A stretch of 64,000 nucleotides of DNA from Phycisphaerales bacterium Planc_01 (GTDB taxonomy: Bacteria > Planctomycetota > Phycisphaerae > Sedimentisphaerales > Anaerobacaceae): positions 62,001 through 126,000 of the forward strand of contig LVBB01000121.1 of assembly GCA_001603075.1 (NCBI GenBank), in the 5' to 3' direction. The notes beneath the pieces were generated by a model. The model was not told the DNA's origin. It saw only the letters and a list, made by a program, of their open reading frames with translations, and ran no database searches. The translations under genes were made by a program, and so were the position numbers. Numbering within the stretch: the first letter of the stretch is position 1; each line of letters opens with the position of its first letter. Of the stretch, positions 52,367-59,631 are shown piece by piece.

Positions 52367-52993
52367 GTGGGCCATATCTTCACAATCGGATACGCACCTC
52401 ACACGATCGCATCCTTCTGCGGCGTCTTGAAGCAACACGGTATTACGGCCGTCGCCGACGTGCGATCGAATCCTCACAGCAGGTTCAAGCCCGAGTTCAA
52501 CCGAGAGAACCTCACGGTGGCTCTACGCAAGATGGGTATTGCCTACGTCTTCATCGGCGACTTGTGCGGCGCCAGGCCGGACATACCGGCATGCTACGTC
52601 GATGGCGTTGTCCGTCTTGACATTCTCGCCAACCGCTCGGAGTTTCGGCAGGGCATCGAACGTCTCCAGCAAGGAATGGGACGTTTCCGCGTGGCCGTAA
52701 TGTGCGCCGAAAAGGACCCCATTGCATGCCATCGCATGGTGTTGATATCGCGTCATCTGCACCACGCGTCACACATGACGGTCCAACACATCCTGAGCGA
52801 CGGATCGTGCGAAGACCAGCGAGAGGCCGAAGCCCGTCTGTTACGGATCTACGACCTGGCATCGGAAGAACTCCCCGGGTTTGGAAGGTCTTATGAGGAA
52901 CGCCTTGACGAAGCCTACAGGCGGCAAGCCGAGCGAATCGCGCATCACGCCGACGAGGACGCGGAAGAGACTGTTCGGGTGAAGCATGCGTGA
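52367..52993 (+). CDS. DUF488 family protein (first copy, 208 aa)
   Basis: The N terminus has the DUF488 signature FTIGYAPHTIASFCGVLKQHGITAVADVRSNPHSRF, then GIAYVFIGDLCGARP, and VAVMCAEKDPIACHRMVL, in which Cys and CHR are the conserved presumed active-site residues. A C-terminal extension of ~70 charged residues (EARLLRIYDLASEELPGF and RRQAERIAHHADEDAEE) is extra compared with the second copy. GTG 52367 is the start, with AAGGTGG before it. It sits 13 nt after the dual-OB gene, and its stop overlaps the next gene by 8 nt. The biochemical activity of DUF488 is not established to my knowledge. Confidence 0.9.
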   Translation: MGHIFTIGYAPHTIASFCGVLKQHGITAVADVRSNPHSRFKPEFNRENLTVALRKMGIAYVFIGDLCGARPDIPACYVDGVVRLDILANRSEFRQGIERLQQGMGRFRVAVMCAEKDPIACHRMVLISRHLHHASHMTVQHILSDGSCEDQREAEARLLRIYDLASEELPGFGRSYEERLDEAYRRQAERIAHHADEDAEETVRVKHA

Positions 52994-53429
52994 GGTCAGG
53001 CTGTACACTATCGGCTTCACGAAGAAGACGGCCGAGGAGTTCTTCACGGTTCTCCGAGGAGTCCATGTCAAGACTCTGATCGATGTCCGTCTCAATAACG
53101 TATCCCAACTGGCCGGTTTCGCAAAACGAGATGACTTGGCCTTCTTCTTGCATGAGATCTGCCAGTGCAACTACCGACACGAACCGGTTCTTGCACCTTC
53201 AGCGGCTATTCTCGACGCCTATAAGAAGAAGGCGATGGACTGGACCGAATACGAAGCGAGGTTCGGCGCGCTCTTGAGAGAACGACAGCCGGAGGACCAC
53301 ATCGATCTGGCCACACTGGACCAGGCTTGCCTGTTATGCAGTGAGCCAAAAGCGGACAAATGCCATCGCCGTCTGGTCGCCGAATATTTCAGAAGTAAGC
53401 TCGGCCACATCCGAATCGTACACCTCTGA
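52986..53429 (+). CDS. DUF488 family protein (second copy, 147 aa)
   Basis: A shorter paralogue of the preceding gene: LYTIGFTKKTAEEFFTVLRG, then VKTLIDVRLNNVSQLAGFAK, YRHEPVLAPSAAILDAYKKK and ACLLCSEPKADKCHRRLVAEYF with the same Cys and CHR motif. It overlaps the first copy by 8 nt, so the two are cotranslated. The two copies are clearly different in sequence (little identity outside the motifs), so they are old paralogues kept as a pair and may form a heterodimer. Confidence 0.9.
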   Translation: MREVRLYTIGFTKKTAEEFFTVLRGVHVKTLIDVRLNNVSQLAGFAKRDDLAFFLHEICQCNYRHEPVLAPSAAILDAYKKKAMDWTEYEARFGALLRERQPEDHIDLATLDQACLLCSEPKADKCHRRLVAEYFRSKLGHIRIVHL

Positions 53430-53470
53430 CATCTGCTCTGCGGCATAGCCATCGTCCAGACGAGGAAATA

Positions 53471-53530
53471 AAGGTGTCCGGTGCTTTTCTGGGTCTTCGT
53501 CCGGGGCGGATGGCGGATTGGGGCGGCGTC
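53471..53530 (+). repeat. 60-bp direct repeat, left copy
   Basis: AAGGTGTCCGGTGCTTTTC leads into GGGTCTTCGTC and GGATGGCGGATTGGGGCGG. A near copy in the same orientation is at 55386-55446. Between 53531 and 53968 there is no convincing gene; the stretch holds CGTGAAGCG microsatellite units, a motif GAACGAAACGGTGTCCGG (inverted relative of the sequence at the IS30 remnant), and a TATAATCT at 53750. Confidence 0.85.
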
Positions 53531-53968
53531 TTTTTCACGTGAAGCGGCGTTCGTGAAGCGTGAAGCGGGCGGTCGGGGGGAACGAAACGGTGTCCGGTAC
53601 ATTTTCTGGAGGGGGTCGGGTTTGTCGCGAGGGCATCCGGGCGAGGACGTTCGTGGTAGCGCAGACCGATCGCGCCGGCGGCGTGGGGCGGGCGCGCCGC
53701 TGGGGGGTGGGTGGAGGTGTTTTTTGGTGGTGTGGGAGGCGGTGCGGGGGTATAATCTACTGGTTGCCGGTTGTTCATCATCGTATCGGTTGCGGCGGTT
53801 CTTCGGGGGCCTGCACGGCGCGGATATCGACGAGATCCTGGGCATGAACCTGGTGGCGGTCTGGCAACACCGGGCTCAGGGCCGGGCACGATTCCGCTGA
53901 CGGCATCGCGTTGACGCACCGCATATTTCCCGAGCCGGACCAAGCCACTCGGGGAGAAGGAGAAGACC

Positions 53969-55339
53969 TTGGCCGAGAGAGCTGAGATACCGAAAAGCAA
54001 GGGACCGCTCCAGCGTCCGGTGGACAAGCGCCACGCGCTGTTGCGGGTGGAGGGAAAGAACGCCTGGATTCGGAGTCTGGATCGGGGGCTGGCGGAGACG
54101 TTCTGCAGGCTGGTGACGCGGGGGGATCGCGTGACCGGGGCACGGAGCGTGGGGGTGGTCTCGTGGGGGATTTACGCGGGGCAGCCCGACCAGACGGGCA
54201 CGATTCTTCTCGATCGCAAGTCGGACGGTCGGTTCAAGCTCGTGGCATTGGACGATGCGGCGAACGAGCTGCTGGAACAGGTGGCGCGGCTCGTGGGACG
54301 CGAGGGCAGCGTGAGCGGCGAAGAGGGCAAGCATGGACGGGTTCTTCGCGGCGAGATGCGGAAGCCGAACGGGTCGATCGGGACGGAGGCGACGGCTCTG
54401 GAAGTGGAATCCGGAGTCGGAGCGGGCGAAGAGAAGGCGAGGAAGGGGAAGATCCCCAAGAGCAAAGGACCGCTCCAGCGTCCGGTGGACAAGCGTCACG
54501 CGCTGTTGCGGGTGGAGGGAAAGAACGCCTGGATTCGGAGTCTGGACCGCGAGTTGGCGGAAACGCTTTGCACGCTGGTGACGGAGGGGGCCCCCGTGAC
54601 CGGGGCGCGGAGCGTGGGGGTGGTCTCGTGGGGGATTTACGCGGGGCAGCCCGACCAGACGGGCACGATCCTTCTCGATCGCAAGTCGGACGGTCGGTTC
54701 AAGCTCGTGGCATTGGACGATGCGGCGGACGAGCTGCTGGAAGAGGTGGCGCGGCTCGTGGGACGCGAGGGCAGCGTGAGCGGCGAAGAAGGCAAGCATG
54801 GACGGGTTCTTCGCGGCGAGATGCGGAAGCCGGACGAAGCGGCCCGGACGCAGGGGACGGGTGCGGCATCGGAGGCGGAGGGCGCGCCGGGCAACGAGGC
54901 GCCGGCAGGTGAATTCGAGACGATTACGGGGGAAGATGCCATCGCGGCCATTGGGCAGAAGGTCGCCATGGAGTTCATCGAGCGTGGCATCAAGATCCGC
55001 ATCCGGGGCAAGCAGGCGGACTGCGAGATGACGGCGAAGCGCATTCTCAAGGGCAGCCCGACGGTGGCTTCGCAGCAGGGTGCGAAATACATGATCGAAG
55101 GCAACCTGAGTAAGTCCTATCTGAGGAAAGGAGCCCACCAGCAGGGTCCCGATGCCAACGGTGTGTGTACCAGGGAGGACGGCCCGGAGCGTAGCGTCAC
55201 GGCGTTCGGAGAGAACCTGCGGGCGGTGGAGGCGGCATGCCTTACCGGCTGCAAGAAGGAGACGATGTTCACGATCGTGGTCAACGACCGCTCGACGGGT
55301 TACGTCGTGATCAGTTCGGGCAGGCGGCGCATGGTGTGA
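53969..55339 (+). CDS. Unrecognised protein with two nearly identical 155-residue units
   Basis: I do not recognise this family. A TTG at 53969 follows AAGGAG by 6 nt and gives 456 residues without signal peptide or membrane segment. Residues ~6-135 and ~161-290 are repeats with a period of exactly 465 bp (155 codons), each from IPKSKGPLQRPVDKRHALLRV through SVGVVSWGIYAGQPDQTG to GKHGRVLRGEMRKP. Differences are mostly in one short block. The final ~145 residues are unique (FETITGEDAIAAIGQKVAME, FIERGIKIRIRGKQADCE, CLTGCKKETMFTIVVNDRS). Coding is supported by codon use and in-frame duplication. The opposite strand is also open, but the product there is a shadow. The gene lies inside a pair of 60-bp direct repeats. 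Confidence 0.7.
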   Translation: MAERAEIPKSKGPLQRPVDKRHALLRVEGKNAWIRSLDRGLAETFCRLVTRGDRVTGARSVGVVSWGIYAGQPDQTGTILLDRKSDGRFKLVALDDAANELLEQVARLVGREGSVSGEEGKHGRVLRGEMRKPNGSIGTEATALEVESGVGAGEEKARKGKIPKSKGPLQRPVDKRHALLRVEGKNAWIRSLDRELAETLCTLVTEGAPVTGARSVGVVSWGIYAGQPDQTGTILLDRKSDGRFKLVALDDAADELLEEVARLVGREGSVSGEEGKHGRVLRGEMRKPDEAARTQGTGAASEAEGAPGNEAPAGEFETITGEDAIAAIGQKVAMEFIERGIKIRIRGKQADCEMTAKRILKGSPTVASQQGAKYMIEGNLSKSYLRKGAHQQGPDANGVCTREDGPERSVTAFGENLRAVEAACLTGCKKETMFTIVVNDRSTGYVVISSGRRRMV

Positions 55340-55385
55340 TGGGGGCTGCAGACGGTAGGCTGCAGGGCGGAGGGATTCCGAATTC

Positions 55386-55446
55386 AAGGTGTCCGGTGCT
55401 TTTCGGGGGTCTTCGTCTGGGGTGGATGGTGGATTGGGGCGGTGGC
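55386..55446 (+). repeat. 60-bp direct repeat, right copy
   Basis: Matches 53471-53530 with a few substitutions and one extra base, same orientation. A REP-like palindrome (GGATGGGCTTTGGCCCAT) follows at 55458-55475. Confidence 0.85.
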
Positions 55447-55483
55447 CAGCAATGCCGGATGGGCTTTGGCCCATGCTGCCTGA

Positions 55484-57940
55484 CTAGCGGTCACGTTGCA
55501 TCTGGCGGACCTTCTCCAGTGACAGCGCGCCGCGCCCTCCCAGACGGCTCGCATGAATCTGCAGCCCGCGGATGCGACCGCGGAACTGGCGGTCCAGCCC
55601 GGCGCCTTGAAGGGTCTTGTTGAAGTTGCCAATCACCAAATCGCCGCTGCCTTCGTCCACCGGTCCGTTGTTGTAGGTGTTGCGACGATCGAGTTGGGCC
55701 GGAGTGCTCTCGTCGCCGAAATACCAGCAGACGTTGTCGCTCTGCCTGGCTGCGTCGTATGTGACGGCGAAGAAGACCCAGGCACCGACCTTGACCCTGC
55801 CGGGCGAACTGTCGTTGCGAATCCCATCCGGCCACTCGTTGACCGCCAGACGCATCCGACCGTCCGCATGATGGACCACGTCGATCCCCGCCCGATTGTG
55901 CTGGAGGCTGAAGAGGATGCGATTGCCGCCGGAGCCCACGTCCATACTCGCCGCGTTCAGCCAACCCGACACCGTGAACGACTGCGCGCCCTCCAGGTCG
56001 CGGATGGGTCCATCCCCCACCTTGATCCATGAGAACGGCTGGCCAGATCCGAGATCGTACGTGCCGTCGGACGCCCGGTCGATCTTGCCGCCGTGAAGCG
56101 TGACATCGGGTCGGTCGCCCCGGGCGAAACCGAATCGCACGACAGGCTCATCCGAGCGGCGATCCACCAGAATCGGCAACAGGGCGCAACCCGATGCGCC
56201 GTCGTCGTCCACAACGGTCAGGGCAACCGTGTACACCCCCGGCTGTTCGAACGTGAATGCAGGCGATCTTTCCGTGGAACTGCCCAGTTCGCCGAACTCC
56301 CAGCGGCACTGCCCCGTCCACGGCGTCGAGAACCGGACCGTCAGCGGCGCGATCCCCTCGGCCTTGTCGGCTGTGGCTTGCGCGGTCGGACGCCTCGTCT
56401 CGCCCGGCGCATAGCGCGTCAGCCGAATCGCGTAGTCCTGCCTGGGCGGCGTGAAGCGGAAGTCGCCCCCCTCGGCCGAACCGATGGGAAGGACTTTCAT
56501 CTCCCACGGATCGATCGCATCCAGCTTGTACGGACCGCCGGACAGATCGAGCGCAACGGGCTTCCTCTCGGCGAAGTACATCAGGTAACAGTCACCCGGC
56601 TTGGCCAGGATATAGACGCCGGGATAGTGGCCGAAGTCCGGCTGCATCTGCTGGTACGGCAGCGCCTCGATGAGGTCCTTCATGAACTGAATCCGCACGG
56701 GACTCCGCCCCCGCAACACTCCGCCCTTGGACCACCAGAGCAGATCGTCGGGGTGTTTGTACGTCTCGCCGTGCCCGACGTAGCAGCCCGCCAGCGAACC
56801 CATCCAGAAGTATCGCACCATCTGCTCGGCGCTGATGTTGCCCCAGCCCTGCGGGATATCGCCCTCGTAGCGGCACTCGTCGTAAACCACCGGTTTGCCG
56901 TACGTGTCGCGGAACTCCTTTGCCCGATGGAAGTCGCTGGTCTGGATGCTGCAATGGGTCACCCACGGCTTGGTGTGGTCGTACCAACCCCGGCAGTTGT
57001 GGATGCCACGCAGCCGTTGGTGCGGGTCTTCGTTCTGCAGGATCTGGAAGAAGCGGTCCCAATCGGCCATCGCCTTATCGCCGCGATGACCGGCCATGGC
57101 GCCGGGGGCCATCAGGTCATACTCGTTGGCCAGCGACCACCAGACGTTCCGGTACGCGCTGAGCCGGGCGATGGCATAGCGAAGATACCGATCGTCGTTC
57201 TCGGCGCCCATCTCGGCGAATCCCCAGCGATCATAGGGATGCCACAGGATGATGTCCGCCTCGATCCCCAGGTCCCGCAACTGCCCGACGCGTTTCTCGA
57301 AATGCCGCCAGAACGCCGGGTTGAAGCGTGTGAAGTCCCATTCCTTCAGGGGCTTGCCTTCGTAGGGATAGTACTGGGGCTCGTTCTTGTTGTAGGTGTA
57401 GCTCTTGGGGAATACGCACATCCGCATCTTGTTGAAGGGGCCATTCTTGAGGGTCGCCAGCGTCTGCTCCTCCATCGCATCGCCCTGGTGCGCCCAGGCA
57501 TAGCAGGTGGTCCCCACGGAAAAGTGCGGCGTGCCGTCGGCGTAGGCCAGTTGGAACCGGTTGTGAACGCGCACCGGTCCGTGATTGCCGGGCCCGGCCT
57601 GGACACAGGTGAACGCCCCTCGCTTGCCGTCCAACTCCTGGCGGTTGCTCTCGGTGACATAGGTCCACTGGCCGGGGGCATCGGGCATGAAGCGAATCTT
57701 GTACAGGCCCTCACCATCGTAGAAACCTTCGGGCGTGAACACCTTGTCGCCCTGGCGGAACCGGGCACGGAGACGAACGTCCACAAACGGATTGCCGGAC
57801 GAAGGCCCCTGGAGGGAGACTTCAAAGATGTCCCAGCATTCGATCCGGCCGCCGCTCGCCTGATTCCCCACAGCGGTCGAACCTGTCAGCAGAACCACGC
57901 ACAGCCAGAAGATGGCACCTCGTGTTTCGATTCGAGCCAT
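55484..57940 (-). CDS. Exported DUF5060/DUF4038-type glycoside hydrolase with PKD and LamG domains
   Basis: I start at ATG 57940, about 9 nt after AAGGAG, where a signal peptide begins (AIFWLCVVLLTGSTAVG). The frame continues upstream without similarity. Residues ~30-115 match DUF5060 (CWDIFEVSLQG, GFYDGEGLYKIRFMPDAPGQW). Then a TIM-barrel region of the DUF4038/GH140 type follows (about 130-440: HFSVGTTCYAWAHQGD, FNKMRMCVFPKSY, NVWWSLANEYDLM, KPVVYDECRYEGD with probable acid/base and nucleophile Glu), then a DUF5605-like sheet, a PKD-like unit (PLTVRFSTPW, FTFEQPGVYTVALTVVDDDG) and a C-terminal LamG. It probably degrades pectin-like or other complex glycans. Confidence 0.88.
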   Translation of the reverse strand: MARIETRGAIFWLCVVLLTGSTAVGNQASGGRIECWDIFEVSLQGPSSGNPFVDVRLRARFRQGDKVFTPEGFYDGEGLYKIRFMPDAPGQWTYVTESNRQELDGKRGAFTCVQAGPGNHGPVRVHNRFQLAYADGTPHFSVGTTCYAWAHQGDAMEEQTLATLKNGPFNKMRMCVFPKSYTYNKNEPQYYPYEGKPLKEWDFTRFNPAFWRHFEKRVGQLRDLGIEADIILWHPYDRWGFAEMGAENDDRYLRYAIARLSAYRNVWWSLANEYDLMAPGAMAGHRGDKAMADWDRFFQILQNEDPHQRLRGIHNCRGWYDHTKPWVTHCSIQTSDFHRAKEFRDTYGKPVVYDECRYEGDIPQGWGNISAEQMVRYFWMGSLAGCYVGHGETYKHPDDLLWWSKGGVLRGRSPVRIQFMKDLIEALPYQQMQPDFGHYPGVYILAKPGDCYLMYFAERKPVALDLSGGPYKLDAIDPWEMKVLPIGSAEGGDFRFTPPRQDYAIRLTRYAPGETRRPTAQATADKAEGIAPLTVRFSTPWTGQCRWEFGELGSSTERSPAFTFEQPGVYTVALTVVDDDGASGCALLPILVDRRSDEPVVRFGFARGDRPDVTLHGGKIDRASDGTYDLGSGQPFSWIKVGDGPIRDLEGAQSFTVSGWLNAASMDVGSGGNRILFSLQHNRAGIDVVHHADGRMRLAVNEWPDGIRNDSSPGRVKVGAWVFFAVTYDAARQSDNVCWYFGDESTPAQLDRRNTYNNGPVDEGSGDLVIGNFNKTLQGAGLDRQFRGRIRGLQIHASRLGGRGALSLEKVRQMQRDR

Positions 57941-58061
57941 GTTTTCTGCTCCTTCTGTCACATCGGGTCTGACGTCGTACCACGCGAACATTCTTGCGAG
58001 CCTCTCATCATATCTCATGGACGTCCCGAAGCAATGGTATGTCAAGGATCGGCTGCGGTCT

Positions 58062-58095
58062 TGGCGCATCAACATGCGAAGTGCAACACAGTAGG
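58062..58095. repeat. Inverted 3' fragment of the ~110-bp repeat
   Basis: GGCGCATCAACATGCGAAGT and the following GCAACACAGTAG are the reverse complement of the end of the repeat at 43701-43814. Confidence 0.7.
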
Positions 58096-58131
58096 TTGAC
58101 AACAGCATGGCGAGAGGTGTAGGCTCGGGGG

Positions 58132-58824
58132 ATGGCAAGGGCTTCGCGTATTGTGATCGCCGGTTGCGCCCATCATGTGACGCAGCGGGGCAACAACTGG
58201 CAGGAGGTGTTCGAGGCGGATGAGGACCGGGAGGTCTTTCTGGCCTATCTGCGGGAGGCGTCGCAGCGGTTCGACCTGACGGTCGAGGGATACTGTCTGA
58301 TGGGCAACCACGTCCATCTGATCGCCACGCCGCAGCAGGAGGAGTCCCTGGCCCTGGCGCTGAAGCGGACGAACCAGTTATACGCCCAATACGCCAACCG
58401 CCGGCACGGGCGCAGCGGCCATCTCTGGCAGGACCGCTTCTTCTCCTGCGCGCTCGACGACAGTCATTTCTGGAAGGCCCTGGCGTACGTGGAGCGGAAT
58501 CCCGTTCGCGCGGGGCTGTGTCGCAAGCCGTGGCGGTGGGTCTGGAGCAGCGCCGCGTCCCACTGCGGCGGGCGGGACGGCTCCGCCCTGCTGGACCTGG
58601 ACGCCTGGAGCGAGCAGATCGACCCGGCGTGGTGGAAGGACCACATCGACGAGCCCGAGGACGAAACGGATGTGCGCGAGCTTCGCCTCTGGACCAGCCG
58701 GGGCCGGCCCTGGGGCAGCGATCGGTTCGTCCGAAAGATCGAGGTCCGCCTGGGCAAACGCCTCCGCCCCCGCCCCCCCGGCCGACCGAAGAAGAACCCC
58801 AGGAGAGGGGTGCGTCCCCGCTGA
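58132..58824 (+). CDS. REP-associated tyrosine transposase (RAYT), intact
   Basis: The 230-residue protein is a Y1/HuH transposase of the RAYT type. It has AGCAHHVTQRGNN at the start, H60-V-H62 in LMGNHVHLIA (the HuH metal site), and NQLYAQYANRRHGRSGHLWQDRF with candidate catalytic Y84. The conserved tail includes YVERNPVRAGLCRKPWRWVWSS. No complete IS200-like ends are visible. RAYTs move or spread REP palindromes, and this window holds about ten such palindromes, so it is the candidate enzyme. ATG 58132 follows a purine-rich GGGGG run. The Arg/Pro-rich C terminus is probably for nucleic-acid contact. Confidence 0.9.
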   Translation: MARASRIVIAGCAHHVTQRGNNWQEVFEADEDREVFLAYLREASQRFDLTVEGYCLMGNHVHLIATPQQEESLALALKRTNQLYAQYANRRHGRSGHLWQDRFFSCALDDSHFWKALAYVERNPVRAGLCRKPWRWVWSSAASHCGGRDGSALLDLDAWSEQIDPAWWKDHIDEPEDETDVRELRLWTSRGRPWGSDRFVRKIEVRLGKRLRPRPPGRPKKNPRRGVRPR

Positions 58825-58944
58825 GCCGCGGGCGGCCGGGAGACATCTCGCGTCTATGGAAAAGGCAAACCATTGCTGCGTAGAGACTTACACACATCCT
58901 TCGATGCGTCGGCTCGTGAGGGGGCTGTTTGGCGGATTATATCG

Positions 58945-58973
58945 TTGTTATGGGACGGCTCGCATGGTATAAT
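58945..58973 (+). promoter_or_regulatory. Strong sigma-70-type promoter for the FHA gene
   Basis: TTGTTA (58945-58950), exactly 17 nt spacer, consensus TATAAT (58968-58973), 45 nt before the FHA start codon. Confidence 0.7.
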
Positions 58974-59017
58974 GGGTACATTGTAGTGTTCGGTGAACTT
59001 CTGTGGAGGCAGGCCGG

Positions 59018-59497
59018 ATGAACGCCGATCTGGTGCTTCTCAAGAAAGGCGGAGCACACAAAACCTTCTCACTTCGCAGCGCTGTCACGATCCTCGGACG
59101 GCGGCACGACTGCGACCTGCGGATCCCCCTGCCCACGGTGTCACGGCGGCATTGCGAGATTCAACAGAACGGCGAAGCCCTGAAGATTCGTGACCTCGAT
59201 TCGACGTGCGGGACGTTTGTCAACGACAAGCGAGTCAACGGGGACAGTCCCGTCAAGGCCGGCGATTACATCCGGATCGGTCCGCTGATCTTCGTCTGCC
59301 AGATCGACGGCAAGCCGGAGAAGATCGTGCCGCCCAAAAAGGCCGCACCGGCCAAGCCGAAGAAGGCCGCCCCCAAGCCCGCCAAGAGCGCGCCCGCCGA
59401 CGGACTCGACGACAGCTTCGCCGACCTGGACGCCTCCGACAGCGCCATCGATCTCGACGGACTCGATTCGGACCTGGAAGACCTCGAAAAGCTCTGA
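59018..59497 (+). CDS. FHA-domain protein with acidic C-terminal tail
   Basis: ATG 59018 is 8 nt after GGAGG. Residues 1-90 form an FHA domain with the phosphothreonine-binding residues G27-R28 (TILGRRHDCDL), S42 and H45 (VSRRHCEIQQNG), and DLDSTCGTFVND, where a Cys replaces the usual Asn of STNGT. A Lys/Ala/Pro-rich linker (about 100-128) and an acidic Asp/Leu tail (DDSFADLDASDSAIDLDGLD and on) follow. It likely recognises a phosphorylated partner; no Ser/Thr kinase lies nearby. The gene may be read with the downstream GspE-like gene 134 bp later. Confidence 0.9.
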   Translation: MNADLVLLKKGGAHKTFSLRSAVTILGRRHDCDLRIPLPTVSRRHCEIQQNGEALKIRDLDSTCGTFVNDKRVNGDSPVKAGDYIRIGPLIFVCQIDGKPEKIVPPKKAAPAKPKKAAPKPAKSAPADGLDDSFADLDASDSAIDLDGLDSDLEDLEKL

Positions 59498-59631
59498 TCC
59501 CGACGCAAACGCCATCCGGGGACATGCGCGGAAGATTCCCGACGGCGAGACTTGCCAAGACCGGGGGCGTTCCTGTATTCTGCATGCAGGATCAGTGGTT
59601 CACCCAGCGCGAGCGGATGGTGCGAGGTTGA

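Noticed and set aside
53481-53900. 139-codon frame between the DUF488 operon and the duplicated gene
   Set aside because: Arg/Gly-rich, crosses the direct repeat and microsatellite, with no family pattern. The last 40 residues (GADIDEILGMNLVAVW) look slightly more protein-like but are too short to support a gene.
53876-55474. 532-codon minus-strand frame opposite the duplicated-unit gene
   Set aside because: It is also repeated, because the DNA is repeated, but is rich in His, Arg and Pro, crosses the right direct repeat, and lacks a ribosome site. The plus frame has AAGGAG and better codon use. A coding role is not fully excluded.
57941-58897. N-terminal extension of the DUF5060 glycosidase
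   Set aside because: It runs antisense through the RAYT gene, and a signal peptide with a ribosome site begins at 57940.
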